Positions 33,830-45,088 of a stretch of DNA of 45,635 nucleotides are shown here, one piece after another. Below the pieces are notes generated by a model that had not been told where the DNA came from, ran no database searches, and saw only the letters and a list, made by a program, of their open reading frames with translations. A program made the position numbers and the translations under genes. The stretch lies in contig JAJPJG010000053.1 of NCBI GenBank assembly GCA_021324395.1, positions 1 through 45,635 on the forward strand. Reading direction: 5' to 3'. Within the stretch, counting starts at the first letter, position 1; every line of letters begins with the position of its first letter. Source of the stretch: Spartobacteria bacterium. Its GTDB lineage: Bacteria > Verrucomicrobiota > Verrucomicrobiia > Chthoniobacterales > Chthoniobacteraceae.

Positions 33830-36800
33830 TTAGCCTTCGCCGCCGTAGCCAAGCACCTCGACGGTGATCACCGACGGCACATCTTCCTGCGGCCCGGTGT
33901 TGCTGCGCGCCTGTTGTTGCGCTGTCTGCGACGCCGCGCTCGTGGAAGCCCCGGCGGTGTTGGATGCGGCGGTCAGCCCTGAAATATTCGGCGCAGCGAC
34001 GACGGTAGTTGGCGCTCCCGCGGTCGCACCACCGACCTGAATGTTGCTCGCATTTAGGATTTGCACTGCGGCGAGGTTGAGATTGCCGACGCTTCGAATA
34101 CCCGCGTCGCCCGCATCGATAACGCCCGTCGGAGCGATGAGATCGACGTTGCCTGGCGGGACACCGGTAACAGTAGCCAGCACACCAATGCCACCGCCCG
34201 TTGCAAGTCCCGCGAGGTCGGTGGAAACGTCGGCGCTTTGTGGATCGATCAACACACGCGTAGGCGGAGCGGATTGAACCGTCTTCGCCGACGAACCTGC
34301 AGCAATGTTTCCACTGGAAGACCAGATGACGATATTGCCACCACGCAATGTAAAGATACGTGAGATGCCAATATTCACATCGCCATCGGTGAAGATGGAA
34401 ATGTCGCCGCCATCCTCGGTGATGATGCCGGGAGGAGCTTGCGGATTGCCGATCGCAGTTGTCTGCAAAGTAAGCTGGCCGCCCGGCGCGAAGAGACTGA
34501 TGTTTCCACCGCTCTTGGTGCGAATGTCGCGAGAGTTGGTAGTGATGTCCCCTTTTACTCCAGTTTTGGAAAAGAGTGTCGTCACCGCATTCAACCCGGC
34601 AGTATAAGTGCCGAAGGTCGGACTAAGCGGATCGTTGTGGTCACGTCCCGCATCGCGGAGCACAAGGTAGAAAGCTGCGAGAGCAACACGATCCTGATCT
34701 TCCGCGGATAACTGACTAAAGGTTTGCGGCGTAACACTACCGCTTATCCCGGAAATGGAACCGAGTTCAGACAAGTAGCGCGCGCCGTTTATAGGATCTT
34801 CGAGAAACTGTGAGACGAAGCTCTTGAAATCGAGATTACTCCCATCGAGACCCGTCGCCAAACTACCCATCCCAGCGCTGGCTATAATGTCGGCTCCTTG
34901 AAACGGCAGATAAGGATTGCGTGCGTTGCCAATGCTCGTAATACCCACACCAGTGCCGTCGGAGTTACTGGCGCCGGTGCCAAGGTCTAGATTACGTGCG
35001 GCGAGGACTTCCAATGTGCCCGGACCGCTGATCTGGATGTCGCCTGCCTGGGTAGGACTGGTGTTGAAATGGTTCAGGGCGCTGTTAGTGGCGTTTCCAC
35101 TTTGAGAAGCCGCCTGCAGAAGAGTTGAATTTGCATCGTAAGCGAGGATATCGCGGCCTGCGGAAATAACGCTGAGATCATTGGCAGTATTGTTCTGCAG
35201 ATAAAAGCTAATGTCGGAAATGTCATTGCCCGCCAGGATTCTCGTAGCCTTACCCGAAAAAAGTGTAAGTCCGGAAATATCGCCACTCACGGCATAAAGG
35301 TGAATCGGATTAGTATCGTTCAAGTGCAGAAGACCCCGCGCATGGAGCGCCTGCTTTGCCTGCGACACCGCATGCTCCCCGTCCAAAGAACCTGACTCCG
35401 CAAAGAAGGGATTGAAGGTTGCAAATGGAAGAAGGCCGGTTAGTCGTGCAGCATTTGCCGACGTTCCAACAATCGCTTGATACGCGGACGGCGAAGCAAC
35501 GCCCGGAATGGCACCCGGATCAGTATCAGAGAGATTCACCACACTCGACCCCCAGGACGTGACAGAGGTCGTTGTGCCGGCAAAGGAAGTGATGCCATTC
35601 GGCTGCAAGGCGTTGATTGAACCTGCCGCCGTCAGATCGATGCTCCCCTTCGGAGCGGGAGAGAGTGTGATGTTTCCAACGAGGTTAATATCACCCGAGA
35701 AGTTGATTATCTGGAGGGCCGGCGGCATAAGACCGGCAAAGGTATTAAACTGCGGGTTCACCGAGGTCTCTGCCAACCTTAACCATGGCTGGTAGAAAGA
35801 AACGGTAGCAGGCAGCGATCTCAAAAGAGAGACATTCTCGAGCCACGCAATCAGAATTGGTTCGGTCGAGATGTTGCCTGGCAGTGTGACACTTTCCCTA
35901 AGTGTCACCTGACCACCGAGCGATGAAACATTAACGGTATCGTTTGTAGAATAGGTGGAGAAGTAGGTCTTGCTATAAAATGTGTTGCTGATTCCTTGAG
36001 GCATCAGGAATGGGTTGACCATAGGCCCGAGCAGAACATCACCACGGGCCGTTATATCGAAGTCGCCTTTGCCGAGGTAGAGAGTCGTCGGGAGCCATGT
36101 TTGCGTTGGATACAATGCCGCGTTTGGATCGAGCATTTTTGGCACGGACGGAGAGCGCGTGCTGTTAGTCTTGATGGTATTTCCGGCACTAAGCAGACCG
36201 TTGCCCCGCTCCACATAATAAACGCCGCCATCGATATTTCTTCCGGCGCGAACAGTGACATCCCCACCCCCAAGTTCCAATAGCTTAGAAGCATCGGGGA
36301 TTCCGCCCGGCATGCGTGCATTTGTCGATGCAACGGCATCGACGTTGCGCACATCACCGCCGGCGGCAAGCGTAACATTGCCGCCGCCGAGCGCACCCAC
36401 TCCTTCAAAGAAATTGCTAAAGTCGATCCACCATGTTGTCGAAGCCACATCTCCAAATCGCGCATTACCAAATTTTCCATCCGCACCCACATATCCGCGG
36501 CGATATAGCCAGTTGTCGGGTAACTGCTTTTCAGAATCATCAACCAATTGGCCTTGGAATAGCGTGAGATGCTTGATGTCAGCCTGCGCGTTAATGGTTA
36601 CATTTCCTCCGCCGAGGCTATATTGGGCTGGATAAGTCGGCGTTTCCTGGGTGGCTCCGAGATTGCCTTCAAGCGACGACGCGATCGTGGCTGATGGAGG
36701 CAGCACAAATGTGCCTCCCATGGTAGGATCGGCCACCTGTGTTCCCGCCGTGTAGATCGTGGCGAACTGGTTTAGTAATTGCACGCTACCGCGCGTGGCG

Positions 36801-39800
36801 ATATCAATGTCACCTGCCCCAGTCCGGATGACCTGATAGTGCCCTTTTACTGCATCGCTGGTCAGTGCCTTTGTTCCATTGTTACCCGACGATGGTGAGC
36901 CGACGCCATTGACGCCGAGCTTGAGCGAACCTGCGTCGCCCGCCATAGCCTGAACCTGGCGGAAATCCGCAGCAGAAAGATCAGCGCCCGCAGTCAATCG
37001 ATAAGACCATGCCTGCGCATTGGCAGGTAATAATACGTTCCGAGCCATCAACGATGCGCTATAGAGCGGAGCACTTGCATTCGCGGGCTTGAAGCCGTCA
37101 CTCAATGCGCCATTGAATACAAGGTCGCCGGCAGCGCGTAACGTAAGCGCGCCGGGAGAGTTCTTAGAACCATAACGCGCCGTCGATAAGTCCCAATCCT
37201 TGCTAAGGACAAGGTCTCCCTTGGAGTTATCAATCTCTTCGCCGGGCACCACTTGAAAAGCATCCGCAATAGCCGCCGGTTGAGTTGCAAGCAACCTTGT
37301 CTGAATGGCAGCCGCATTGTTCATAAAGCTGGTAGCATTAGCCAGGGCGGCGTTTTGGAAATTCGTGATGGATGCAGCGCTAGTGCTCGCGGCGTCTTGC
37401 GCAAAGAAGCCCTCCACTATAATGCTGCTCGCATTAAGAATGCTTCCCGCAATCGGATCGATTGCGACGTAATCTGGTGCGGAAATTTGCGGCGCACGCA
37501 AATGGAGTGTGCCATTGAATTTCCCGAGATCATCATTCGACGCGGGGTCATTGTTTGACGCTACTGAAAGATCGATCGCGGAGCCATCCGCTATAGTAAT
37601 TCTGCCATGAGTGGTCTCGATCGAAATAGCGCCTCCTTTGCCTGCATCATCAAAGCTTTGTCCCACCGCGTTGAGGACGGAGCTTGATGCCAGCACAATG
37701 TTCCCAAATGCATCAAGGTTGATAGTTCCTCCAGTTGGACCGGAGGCATTGATGGTGCCGATCACCGAAAGAGAACCATTATCGAGCGACAACGTGAAGC
37801 TGTGCGCAGCTGCCACACCGTCAACTGTCACCGAAGCATCATTCCGATCACGGATTATAATGCTTTTGCTAAATCCTCCTGCCGTCAGCTTGTCCGTCAG
37901 TGAAGATAGGTCTGTCGTAGGAAGATGACTGATATCGAGAGCAAATACTCCGCCTTGTCCTCCCGAACCGGCTGCACCCTTCATTAATCCTGCAATGGAA
38001 AAAGCTCCTGTTGGTGCGCTGATGCTTAAGCTACCGGCATTCCCGCCATCAGCCGGCGCAGAAACATTGATCGTGCTTCCCGCTGCAACACTCACGCTGC
38101 CGCCATCTGCCACGAGGCTAATGTCGCCGCCGTTGCTATATTTGACCAAATCAAAGAAATTGCGCGCTACACCGCTTACATCAAGCTGACTGTTGGCAGC
38201 ATTTCCAATCAGCAAGTCTCCCGTTTTTGCTTCCAGCTTCAATGCCCCGCTGGGCAGCGAGATGTTTCCGTTGTCTGAAATACTCGCTGCTATGAAAGCG
38301 AGCGTTGCACCGAGTCCGCCAGTTATCGTCGCAGTCGAGTTAGCGGTTGCCTGCTGAATGGTCAAAGCACCTCCCGCAGTAATGTTTTGATTCGCTGAAG
38401 CAGCACCAGTGATCAAAGGCGCGCTCAGCACCATATCATTTTGCGCGAAAAGGCCGCCCGTGCTTTGTGCGAGGATACCACCAGCGGCGTTTAACGTAAC
38501 GCTGGAGAATTGATCGAGCTTAAGTTGATTCACGCCTATATTGAGGACATTGGCATCGAATTTAAGCGTGCCGTTCGGCGCGATCACAGGGCCTGGAACT
38601 ATACTGCCAGGGCTATTGTCGAGAGTAATGTTCTGTGCGTTAAACGTGAAATTTCCTCCATTGCCGAAGCCTCGAATCTCCGCCGCGTGCAGCGCAAGAT
38701 TTTGGAAAACTGGAGTTCCGCTTGCATCAAGCGAACCGACCTGTCCATCGCCATATAGATCGATCGATGAATAGCTCAATAGCGAGAATGCTTTTGCCGA
38801 GCTTTGCAATGTTTGTAGCGCAGCGCCGGAAAGGACAAGGCCGGCGGTTGGCTGCAATGCTCCGGGATTGTTGAGCTCAATACTGATCTGGCCGCTGTTG
38901 AGGTTGAGCACGTCACCTTGCAGACTTACACTTGAGTCGAGGGTGGTCGCATAGCTGGAGTCCAATGTTATGCAACCTGCAGCGACATGCACTCCCGCGC
39001 CAATCGTCATCGCAGGGATATTCGATGATGTCACCCCTTTGCGTATCGTTTGCGCGGAGGAATCACTGCTAATGCGAAGCAAAGTTCCATTACCATTTAG
39101 AGTCATAGTTTCGGCCTGACTCGAAGCGCCGCTTGACGTCACACTAGCGCCATCCGACAGCGTTAGCGTCTTATTTGCAACAAGCACGATGTCCTCTCCC
39201 GCAAGGGGCGAGCCACTATTATCCACTTTGAGATTGTTCGTGGTAACCGTCACCGTTGCCTCGCCTCCTTGAACATCGCGCATTCCACCAACCAATAAAC
39301 TTGCTGCACCAAACGAGCTTAGTTCTGAGCTATCGAGAACCAATCCATTAAAACCAGCGGTGTTTGTTTTAGGTCCCGCAATCAAGATATCAACCGGACT
39401 GCTAATATCCACCAAAGCGCCGCGAGCATTGTCGGCCGCTTTCGAAAGAAGCGCGCCTTCGATCGACATCGCCTGAGTCGCCCGCAACACCAATCGCCCT
39501 GAGTCATTCGGCAACTTCGTGTTTTTCGAAAAGAAAGTGTTTGCCAAAGAAATATCGTATTCGGCCCGCTGGTTAACGACTGCTTGGGAAGCTATCTCGA
39601 ACGAGGAAAATAATGGCCGGCCGGTTTGAGTAGTATTAAACCGATAACCTCCGACGAGATTCGAACCATCCGGTTGCAATACTGTAGCCGTCGGGACGCC
39701 GGTTCTCGGTGTAATCAAGAATGCACCTGGCAAAAGAGCGTATCGCGCAGGCAGCAAGGTGTAGGAACCTGCGGCAAGGCCATTGCTAGCATTGAGGTAA

Positions 39801-42800
39801 ATCCGGTCGCCGACATGGAGTGTGCTGGCGTCCGCCACATAGCCCGGATCTGCAACACCTGCAGTATTCGTAAAGTTGCCTGAAATCGTATTGAATGGTG
39901 CATATGGCGTATAATCGGCTTGATAGGAAGGAAGGATTGCAAAGCTGGAAGTAGGAATGTGTTTTCCAGAGCCGTTTAGAATCTCGTTTCCCGAGCTGTT
40001 CAAAAGATATGAGCTAAGAATATCGATGCTTCCGCCGAGTCCTGAATTAAAGCGATAGGCATAAAGATCGCCACCTCCGCGAATATCGATGACTGCCCCG
40101 TCCTGCTCCACGATTTTCTGTGCGGAAATGTTGATAGTCTTCTCTGGTAGGCCGGTGGTGGTAATATCCGTTCCGGCGGGGTCGATCCACGAAGAGCCAT
40201 TGAGATTGATGCCGAAAGGAATCACGAGTGCTTCCCCGGTCACCGGATCAATTGCCGAAATCGAAGTGATGCTTCCCGGCGATAGTGTCAGTTGCTGAGT
40301 CACCGGTAGATTTGCAATAAGAGTTCCATTTCCATCTTTGATTCCCGCTCCTGTTATCAAGTCCTGGCTGGGGGCGGTTCCATCACCATCCCACCCGAGA
40401 TGGATCTGGCCCATGGGTGCGCGAAGGACACCGCCTTGATTGATGGTTGACGCGTAAATGTTAAACTGGCCGCCTGCTGACAAAGGCAACTGCCTATTGC
40501 CGAAAGCATTGATCGTGATGGAGCCTTGTGTGCCTGCATGATCATAAGCCGCAATGGTAAAACTCGTCGCTGTCGCAGGGTAAATCTGACCGGCGGTAAG
40601 GGAAATATCCCCCGCTATATCCAACGTGCCGTCACCGCGGATATCGCCGTTTTTGGCGATCAGGTTTAACTTGCCGATGTTTTGCAAGGAAAGGTTGCCC
40701 ACGTCGATAAGATCGGCTGTTACTGTAAGGCGTCCGGTGCCATAAGTGGGCAAGGCATAGAATGGCTGGCCCTGACCATCGGTGAAGATACTTGTAGGAG
40801 GAGTTAATGGCGAATACGGAGCCTGGAAGGCGGTTCCCAAAATAATCTGATGTGCATTTAGGCTTACCGCAGAGTCCGCAAACAGAAAGCCGTCTGGCGC
40901 TACCGACAAGGTTTGTCCTACGCTTATGCTAATAGGCCCCAGAAACTGCACAGCGCCTCGTGTGTCACCCAATGTGACGAAACTAAAGCCGCCGGACGTA
41001 ATGTTGTTCGCGGCAATATGACCGAGGAACGGCAGCGTGTTTCCATTTTCATCGACCACCTTTTTGCCGATAGGCGATCCGGAAAAGGGCAACGGAATTG
41101 CCGGGCCGTTCTGGGTCACGATCAAACTAATGTCACTTGGATTGGTAACGTTGCCTGTCGTGTTTAGAAAGCCGGAGGAGACGACAAGGCTGCCGCCTAG
41201 AGCCGCAGGTCCCCCTGCAAATCCCAAGAGCGTCGCATCGGTAAACAGTTCCTGCGTTCCTTTGAGAGTTATGACTCCTCCATTGCTATCTACCCGAGTC
41301 GGGACAAGCAGCGATCCAGCAAGGGAGCCATCGTCGATGGTATCGCTGTATGCCGGCGATAGATCAAGGACGCCAGTTGCACCGGATACATCCAGTATAG
41401 CTCCTGCCTCCGCTACAATATTACCCGACACCGTAATACTTCCTCCGGGCAGCACTTGGCCAGTGCGATAACCACGGCCATCCGGTGTCAGGATTAGCGT
41501 TCCGGCTGTGGAGAGAATACTGTTCTTTCCGAGGTCGACAGTCGCCGTGGCAATACCGAATTGGCTTGAGAATAACGCGCTGGAGTTATTTCCTCCGGCG
41601 ATTGAGATGGAACCAGCGGGTGCAAAGATGTCGCCAAGCACCGAAACAGTGTTTCCGTTGAGGGACACGCTTCCTTTAGGACCGGTGTTGATAACACTAC
41701 CTGCTCCAATGACGATATCTCCACGAAGCAGCAGTGCACCGGAATCCAATACTCCCGGCGCATTGAGAGTAATGCTGAATGGTGTGCGCAATCCCTCCGG
41801 CATCTCGACCGGCATTAGGTGTATCGCGTTACCATCCTTGGCATCGGGTATAGCAATCCAGCTCTTCACGATAGGATTGATGCTGGTTCCGGGCGCGATG
41901 CTGATTGCGGGCGAAAATTGATCGAGAGCGCCCAACGCAGCTCCCAGTCCGGACAATGTAAACTTGCTGAACCCGCCTTGGCTGAAGAAATCAGGTTCCA
42001 AAAACAAAATATTCGGATTGCTAGCTGCACCGCCGATCTGAATCAACGGTGCCTGGATGCTAAGTGAACCGCCCGTGCCGCCCGAATAACCTTTCAAAGC
42101 CGAACCGAGTGTAAGTTTTCCCCCAAGTATAGCTCCAACTTCTAAATCCTGTCCTGTTTGAATTACGATATTTCCTCCTGCACCATAGCTGGCTTTGCCT
42201 TTCGAACTCACGGCAACTCCCCCGGAAACATCAAGCAAGCTTCCAGCAGTCAGTTTGGCGTTGCTGCTTTTGATCGAGATCGTTCCGCCGTCGGTTACGA
42301 GCGGCAACAAATCCTCCTGTTCTGAACCGGGACGGTCATCAACGATCAGACCAGCAGTGCTCAACGAAGCCGTAGCTGCCAAGGTAAAGTTGCCGCGGCT
42401 GGAATCATAAGGCGGAGTCGTCGGATTCTGTGCGTGGAAGTAGTCCGAATAAGGTGAAAGACTGTAGGCGCTAAGGCTTAATGCTCCACCGGGGACTGTG
42501 ATATCGCCATTAATCTCGATGTTGGCTGCTCCTAACGTAATCGAGCCATGTTTTACTGTCCCATTCTCATCGCTGTAATTAATTGCGGCACCGGAGACAT
42601 TCGCGTTAGCCGGGACGGTGATTGTGCCATCCTTGTTATCGATAGCAAGTATGTTGAACCCATCCTGACTAACCAAATCCGGCGAAAGAACAATCTCCGC
42701 TCTGCGATCGGAGCGCAAAGGCAATGGGTTTCCAGAAGCGTCGAGTGCAAACGGGTCCGCAGGCTTTAGGTTTGAGCTGTAGTCAAAGACGATTTTCGGC

Positions 42801-45067
42801 GGCATAGGCGAGTAGACAAAAAAATCCGTCGTGGCCGGGTTCTGAGCTTGAAAGGTGAGCGATAATTCTCCGGACTTGGGACCGAGCGTGCGTTGGCGTG
42901 GGCCGGAAACTGTATTGCCAAGCAGCTTGCCATCGAGCGCCATGCTCGGCGCGGTGATGCTTACACTTCCTGCATTCGCGCCATAGGTATAGCCATCCTC
43001 CCAATGCGCGTTGGTTAATAACGGGTTGGTATAGGTATCGGTAAGTCCCCACTTCACATGGCTGGTGATGAAAGAACCATCATAGATACCGTCGTAGACG
43101 CGATCCGGCGTCGCTTGAGAGATATCGAGAATTTGTCCATTGGAAACAACACGCGATGTCTCGACGGTTCCACCTTGGTAGTTAATCCATCCACCCGAGA
43201 CATCGACGAAGGAGCCGGGCTGCATCACTACCGAGTTTCCGGCATTGAGCTTCACCGAACCACCGGCCGTGGTGAGTTCGCCGACGGAGCGCTCGATGAG
43301 ACCTACATAACCGATAGTGTTCGCCAATGGCGTGCCGATCCATGCCAGACCGTTGTAGATCCCCTGCTGGCGCACATCGATGTTGATAGTTTGCCCGCGG
43401 AAAGGCCCGTTTCGCTGCAATGGAGAATCGGCAAATTCCGCCCCGCGTAACTGCACGGAGAGAATGTTCTCCGAGATCGGCGCCGAGACATCCGCGGAGC
43501 CGGCTACGTTGATCGTCGCTCCGGAATCGAGATATATCTGTCCGTCGGTATAGACAAAGGAAGCGTTGCCGCTGCTTGAAAACCAGTTCCCGGCGGCGGC
43601 ATTGACGCTTCCATTGGGAGCTAAAAGCGTCGCGTCTTTGTCCAAGTGGATCGCCTTGCCTTGAAGGCTCACATGGGACGGCAGCGCCAGTTGCACGCCT
43701 GTGATCGTCTCCACGCTATCCCATTCCGGCAGGATGTCGGTCACGCTGGATCGACCTAGCGTCACAATGCCGGTCGCACTTGGAGAAAATGGCGCGAGTC
43801 CGGAGACACCGCCATTGCTTACGGAATTATAGTTAGCCACCAAATCGACGCTACCGTTAAGGGAGACTGATGTGGTGCTGGCGACGGCTCCGAGCTGGTC
43901 GACTTCCTTGCCGGCAATGGTGACGTTGGCACGCGGGGCGTTGATAAGACCGGTGTTTTTGGCGACGCCGCTGGTGGAATCGACTGCGCCTATGTAGGTA
44001 TCGAGGCCGCGGAGGCTCGGGTCGTTGCTGGAATGTGCGGTAAAGCCGACCTGTTGGCCTGCTGCGAGGATGGTCTGGCCATCGGGCGTCGAGATGCTCC
44101 CGGCGTTGGTGACGTTCGCGCCGATTAATGCTACGCGGCCGCCGACGTGGTCGGGCGTAGTCGGCGCGCTGATGCTGGCTCCGGGCTGGACGGTGATGTC
44201 GCCGCTCTTGCCGTTGGGCGCGGCGGGCGGAGTGAAGGCCGGCGTGCCGTTGCTGCCCGCGGGCAGTGCCAGCGAGCTAAACAGGAATTGCTCATCCGGG
44301 TTATTGAGCAAGCCGCGGCTGATGAGGTTGTCGTTGATCGGCAATGAGGAGGCGACCAGCGTGTGGAGATTAATTTGGCTCGCGCCGCCGAAGATGATGC
44401 CGTTTTGGTTGAGGAGATAGACCTGGCCGGGGGCGCTGATGGAGCCGAGGATTTGCGACGGCACGCCGCTCGGGTCGTTGATTTTGTTAAACGCTATCCA
44501 TTGGCTGACGTTTTTGCCGCCGGCGCTCTGGTCGAACTTGAGAGCTGTCTTCGCGCCGACGTTAAAGCTCTGCCAGGTGAGCAACGCCTGCTGCTGGCTC
44601 TGCTTGATGGTGACGTTGGTTTTGCCGCCGGACTGGTTTTGCGACAACCCGCCAACGCCCTGCCAGGAGCCGGGCACGACGTAGCTGCCGGGGGTCGTCC
44701 CGGCGGCGGGCATGCCGCTGTCGGGCAAGAGTCCGCCGGCGGTGAGGCCATCGGGCACATTGGGCAACTGCTGGCCGGGATGATTCGGGTCTTTGCCGAG
44801 GTTGTTCGCGCCCTGTGCGAGCTGGCGTGCGGTGGCTTGCATCGCCTGAACGGCCTGGATGCCCTGGTTGGTCCGGGTGAGGACGTTGTTTTGGCGCGCG
44901 GCCATCATCGCCTGCATGGCGGAGGTGGCTTTGCTGGACGATGCCTGCGGGGAAAGCATCGGCGCTCCCCCGCGCAGGATGTCCCCGGCGTGGCCGGTAA
45001 AGCTCAGCTCGACGATGAGCAGTCCGGTAAGTGCGCAATGAGCGAGTCCGTGGCGGCGTTGCTTCAT
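33830..45067 (-). CDS. Giant filamentous-haemagglutinin-type secreted protein
   Basis: A 3745-residue exported protein. A signal peptide with basic N-terminus (M-K-Q-R-R-H) and hydrophobic core ends near S-F-T-G-H-A (residue 27). After a Gln/Ala-rich segment (about 40-100) comes a TPS-like haemagglutinin domain (about 125-330) with L-T-W-Q-S-F-N-V-G, N-Q-N-G-I-I-F-G (220-227) and L-V-A-S-S-L. The rest is thousands of residues of Gly/Ser/Asn-rich beta-helix-type repeats with G-G-D-I/V and A-G-G-D-V elements. The protein ends in a short tail, S-V-I-T-V-E-V-L-G-Y-G-G, which resembles the closing motif of related large proteins. No TpsB-type transporter is in the window. The ATG follows a 22-bp repeat array and overlaps an upstream stop codon (ATGA). 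An in-frame TAA at 45131-45133 limits the start. Confidence 0.85.
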   Translation of the reverse strand: MKQRRHGLAHCALTGLLIVELSFTGHAGDILRGGAPMLSPQASSSKATSAMQAMMAARQNNVLTRTNQGIQAVQAMQATARQLAQGANNLGKDPNHPGQQLPNVPDGLTAGGLLPDSGMPAAGTTPGSYVVPGSWQGVGGLSQNQSGGKTNVTIKQSQQQALLTWQSFNVGAKTALKFDQSAGGKNVSQWIAFNKINDPSGVPSQILGSISAPGQVYLLNQNGIIFGGASQINLHTLVASSLPINDNLISRGLLNNPDEQFLFSSLALPAGSNGTPAFTPPAAPNGKSGDITVQPGASISAPTTPDHVGGRVALIGANVTNAGSISTPDGQTILAAGQQVGFTAHSSNDPSLRGLDTYIGAVDSTSGVAKNTGLINAPRANVTIAGKEVDQLGAVASTTSVSLNGSVDLVANYNSVSNGGVSGLAPFSPSATGIVTLGRSSVTDILPEWDSVETITGVQLALPSHVSLQGKAIHLDKDATLLAPNGSVNAAAGNWFSSSGNASFVYTDGQIYLDSGATINVAGSADVSAPISENILSVQLRGAEFADSPLQRNGPFRGQTINIDVRQQGIYNGLAWIGTPLANTIGYVGLIERSVGELTTAGGSVKLNAGNSVVMQPGSFVDVSGGWINYQGGTVETSRVVSNGQILDISQATPDRVYDGIYDGSFITSHVKWGLTDTYTNPLLTNAHWEDGYTYGANAGSVSITAPSMALDGKLLGNTVSGPRQRTLGPKSGELSLTFQAQNPATTDFFVYSPMPPKIVFDYSSNLKPADPFALDASGNPLPLRSDRRAEIVLSPDLVSQDGFNILAIDNKDGTITVPANANVSGAAINYSDENGTVKHGSITLGAANIEINGDITVPGGALSLSAYSLSPYSDYFHAQNPTTPPYDSSRGNFTLAATASLSTAGLIVDDRPGSEQEDLLPLVTDGGTISIKSSNAKLTAGSLLDVSGGVAVSSKGKASYGAGGNIVIQTGQDLEVGAILGGKLTLGSALKGYSGGTGGSLSIQAPLIQIGGAASNPNILFLEPDFFSQGGFSKFTLSGLGAALGALDQFSPAISIAPGTSINPIVKSWIAIPDAKDGNAIHLMPVEMPEGLRTPFSITLNAPGVLDSGALLLRGDIVIGAGSVINTGPKGSVSLNGNTVSVLGDIFAPAGSISIAGGNNSSALFSSQFGIATATVDLGKNSILSTAGTLILTPDGRGYRTGQVLPGGSITVSGNIVAEAGAILDVSGATGVLDLSPAYSDTIDDGSLAGSLLVPTRVDSNGGVITLKGTQELFTDATLLGFAGGPAALGGSLVVSSGFLNTTGNVTNPSDISLIVTQNGPAIPLPFSGSPIGKKVVDENGNTLPFLGHIAANNITSGGFSFVTLGDTRGAVQFLGPISISVGQTLSVAPDGFLFADSAVSLNAHQIILGTAFQAPYSPLTPPTSIFTDGQGQPFYALPTYGTGRLTVTADLIDVGNLSLQNIGKLNLIAKNGDIRGDGTLDIAGDISLTAGQIYPATATSFTIAAYDHAGTQGSITINAFGNRQLPLSAGGQFNIYASTINQGGVLRAPMGQIHLGWDGDGTAPSQDLITGAGIKDGNGTLIANLPVTQQLTLSPGSITSISAIDPVTGEALVIPFGINLNGSSWIDPAGTDITTTGLPEKTINISAQKIVEQDGAVIDIRGGGDLYAYRFNSGLGGSIDILSSYLLNSSGNEILNGSGKHIPTSSFAILPSYQADYTPYAPFNTISGNFTNTAGVADPGYVADASTLHVGDRIYLNASNGLAAGSYTLLPARYALLPGAFLITPRTGVPTATVLQPDGSNLVGGYRFNTTQTGRPLFSSFEIASQAVVNQRAEYDISLANTFFSKNTKLPNDSGRLVLRATQAMSIEGALLSKAADNARGALVDISSPVDILIAGPKTNTAGFNGLVLDSSELSSFGAASLLVGGMRDVQGGEATVTVTTNNLKVDNSGSPLAGEDIVLVANKTLTLSDGASVTSSGASSQAETMTLNGNGTLLRISSDSSAQTIRKGVTSSNIPAMTIGAGVHVAAGCITLDSSYATTLDSSVSLQGDVLNLNSGQISIELNNPGALQPTAGLVLSGAALQTLQSSAKAFSLLSYSSIDLYGDGQVGSLDASGTPVFQNLALHAAEIRGFGNGGNFTFNAQNITLDNSPGSIVPGPVIAPNGTLKFDANVLNIGVNQLKLDQFSSVTLNAAGGILAQSTGGLFAQNDMVLSAPLITGAASANQNITAGGALTIQQATANSTATITGGLGATLAFIAASISDNGNISLPSGALKLEAKTGDLLIGNAANSQLDVSGVARNFFDLVKYSNGGDISLVADGGSVSVAAGSTINVSAPADGGNAGSLSISAPTGAFSIAGLMKGAAGSGGQGGVFALDISHLPTTDLSSLTDKLTAGGFSKSIIIRDRNDASVTVDGVAAAHSFTLSLDNGSLSVIGTINASGPTGGTINLDAFGNIVLASSSVLNAVGQSFDDAGKGGAISIETTHGRITIADGSAIDLSVASNNDPASNDDLGKFNGTLHLRAPQISAPDYVAIDPIAGSILNASSIIVEGFFAQDAASTSAASITNFQNAALANATSFMNNAAAIQTRLLATQPAAIADAFQVVPGEEIDNSKGDLVLSKDWDLSTARYGSKNSPGALTLRAAGDLVFNGALSDGFKPANASAPLYSASLMARNVLLPANAQAWSYRLTAGADLSAADFRQVQAMAGDAGSLKLGVNGVGSPSSGNNGTKALTSDAVKGHYQVIRTGAGDIDIATRGSVQLLNQFATIYTAGTQVADPTMGGTFVLPPSATIASSLEGNLGATQETPTYPAQYSLGGGNVTINAQADIKHLTLFQGQLVDDSEKQLPDNWLYRRGYVGADGKFGNARFGDVASTTWWIDFSNFFEGVGALGGGNVTLAAGGDVRNVDAVASTNARMPGGIPDASKLLELGGGDVTVRAGRNIDGGVYYVERGNGLLSAGNTIKTNSTRSPSVPKMLDPNAALYPTQTWLPTTLYLGKGDFDITARGDVLLGPMVNPFLMPQGISNTFYSKTYFSTYSTNDTVNVSSLGGQVTLRESVTLPGNISTEPILIAWLENVSLLRSLPATVSFYQPWLRLAETSVNPQFNTFAGLMPPALQIINFSGDINLVGNITLSPAPKGSIDLTAAGSINALQPNGITSFAGTTTSVTSWGSSVVNLSDTDPGAIPGVASPSAYQAIVGTSANAARLTGLLPFATFNPFFAESGSLDGEHAVSQAKQALHARGLLHLNDTNPIHLYAVSGDISGLTLFSGKATRILAGNDISDISFYLQNNTANDLSVISAGRDILAYDANSTLLQAASQSGNATNSALNHFNTSPTQAGDIQISGPGTLEVLAARNLDLGTGASNSDGTGVGITSIGNARNPYLPFQGADIIASAGMGSLATGLDGSNLDFKSFVSQFLEDPINGARYLSELGSISGISGSVTPQTFSQLSAEDQDRVALAAFYLVLRDAGRDHNDPLSPTFGTYTAGLNAVTTLFSKTGVKGDITTNSRDIRTKSGGNISLFAPGGQLTLQTTAIGNPQAPPGIITEDGGDISIFTDGDVNIGISRIFTLRGGNIVIWSSSGNIAAGSSAKTVQSAPPTRVLIDPQSADVSTDLAGLATGGGIGVLATVTGVPPGNVDLIAPTGVIDAGDAGIRSVGNLNLAAVQILNASNIQVGGATAGAPTTVVAAPNISGLTAASNTAGASTSAASQTAQQQARSNTGPQEDVPSVITVEVLGYGGEG

Positions 45068-45088
45068 AGGTGCAAAGTGGCTGCCGGG

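Noticed and set aside
33830..45067. RGD integrin-binding motifs in the adhesin
   Set aside because: R-G-D occurs in A-R-G-D-V, L-R-G-D-I and I-R-G-D-G, but G-D-I/V is a recurring structural element of the repeats, so chance occurrence is likely.
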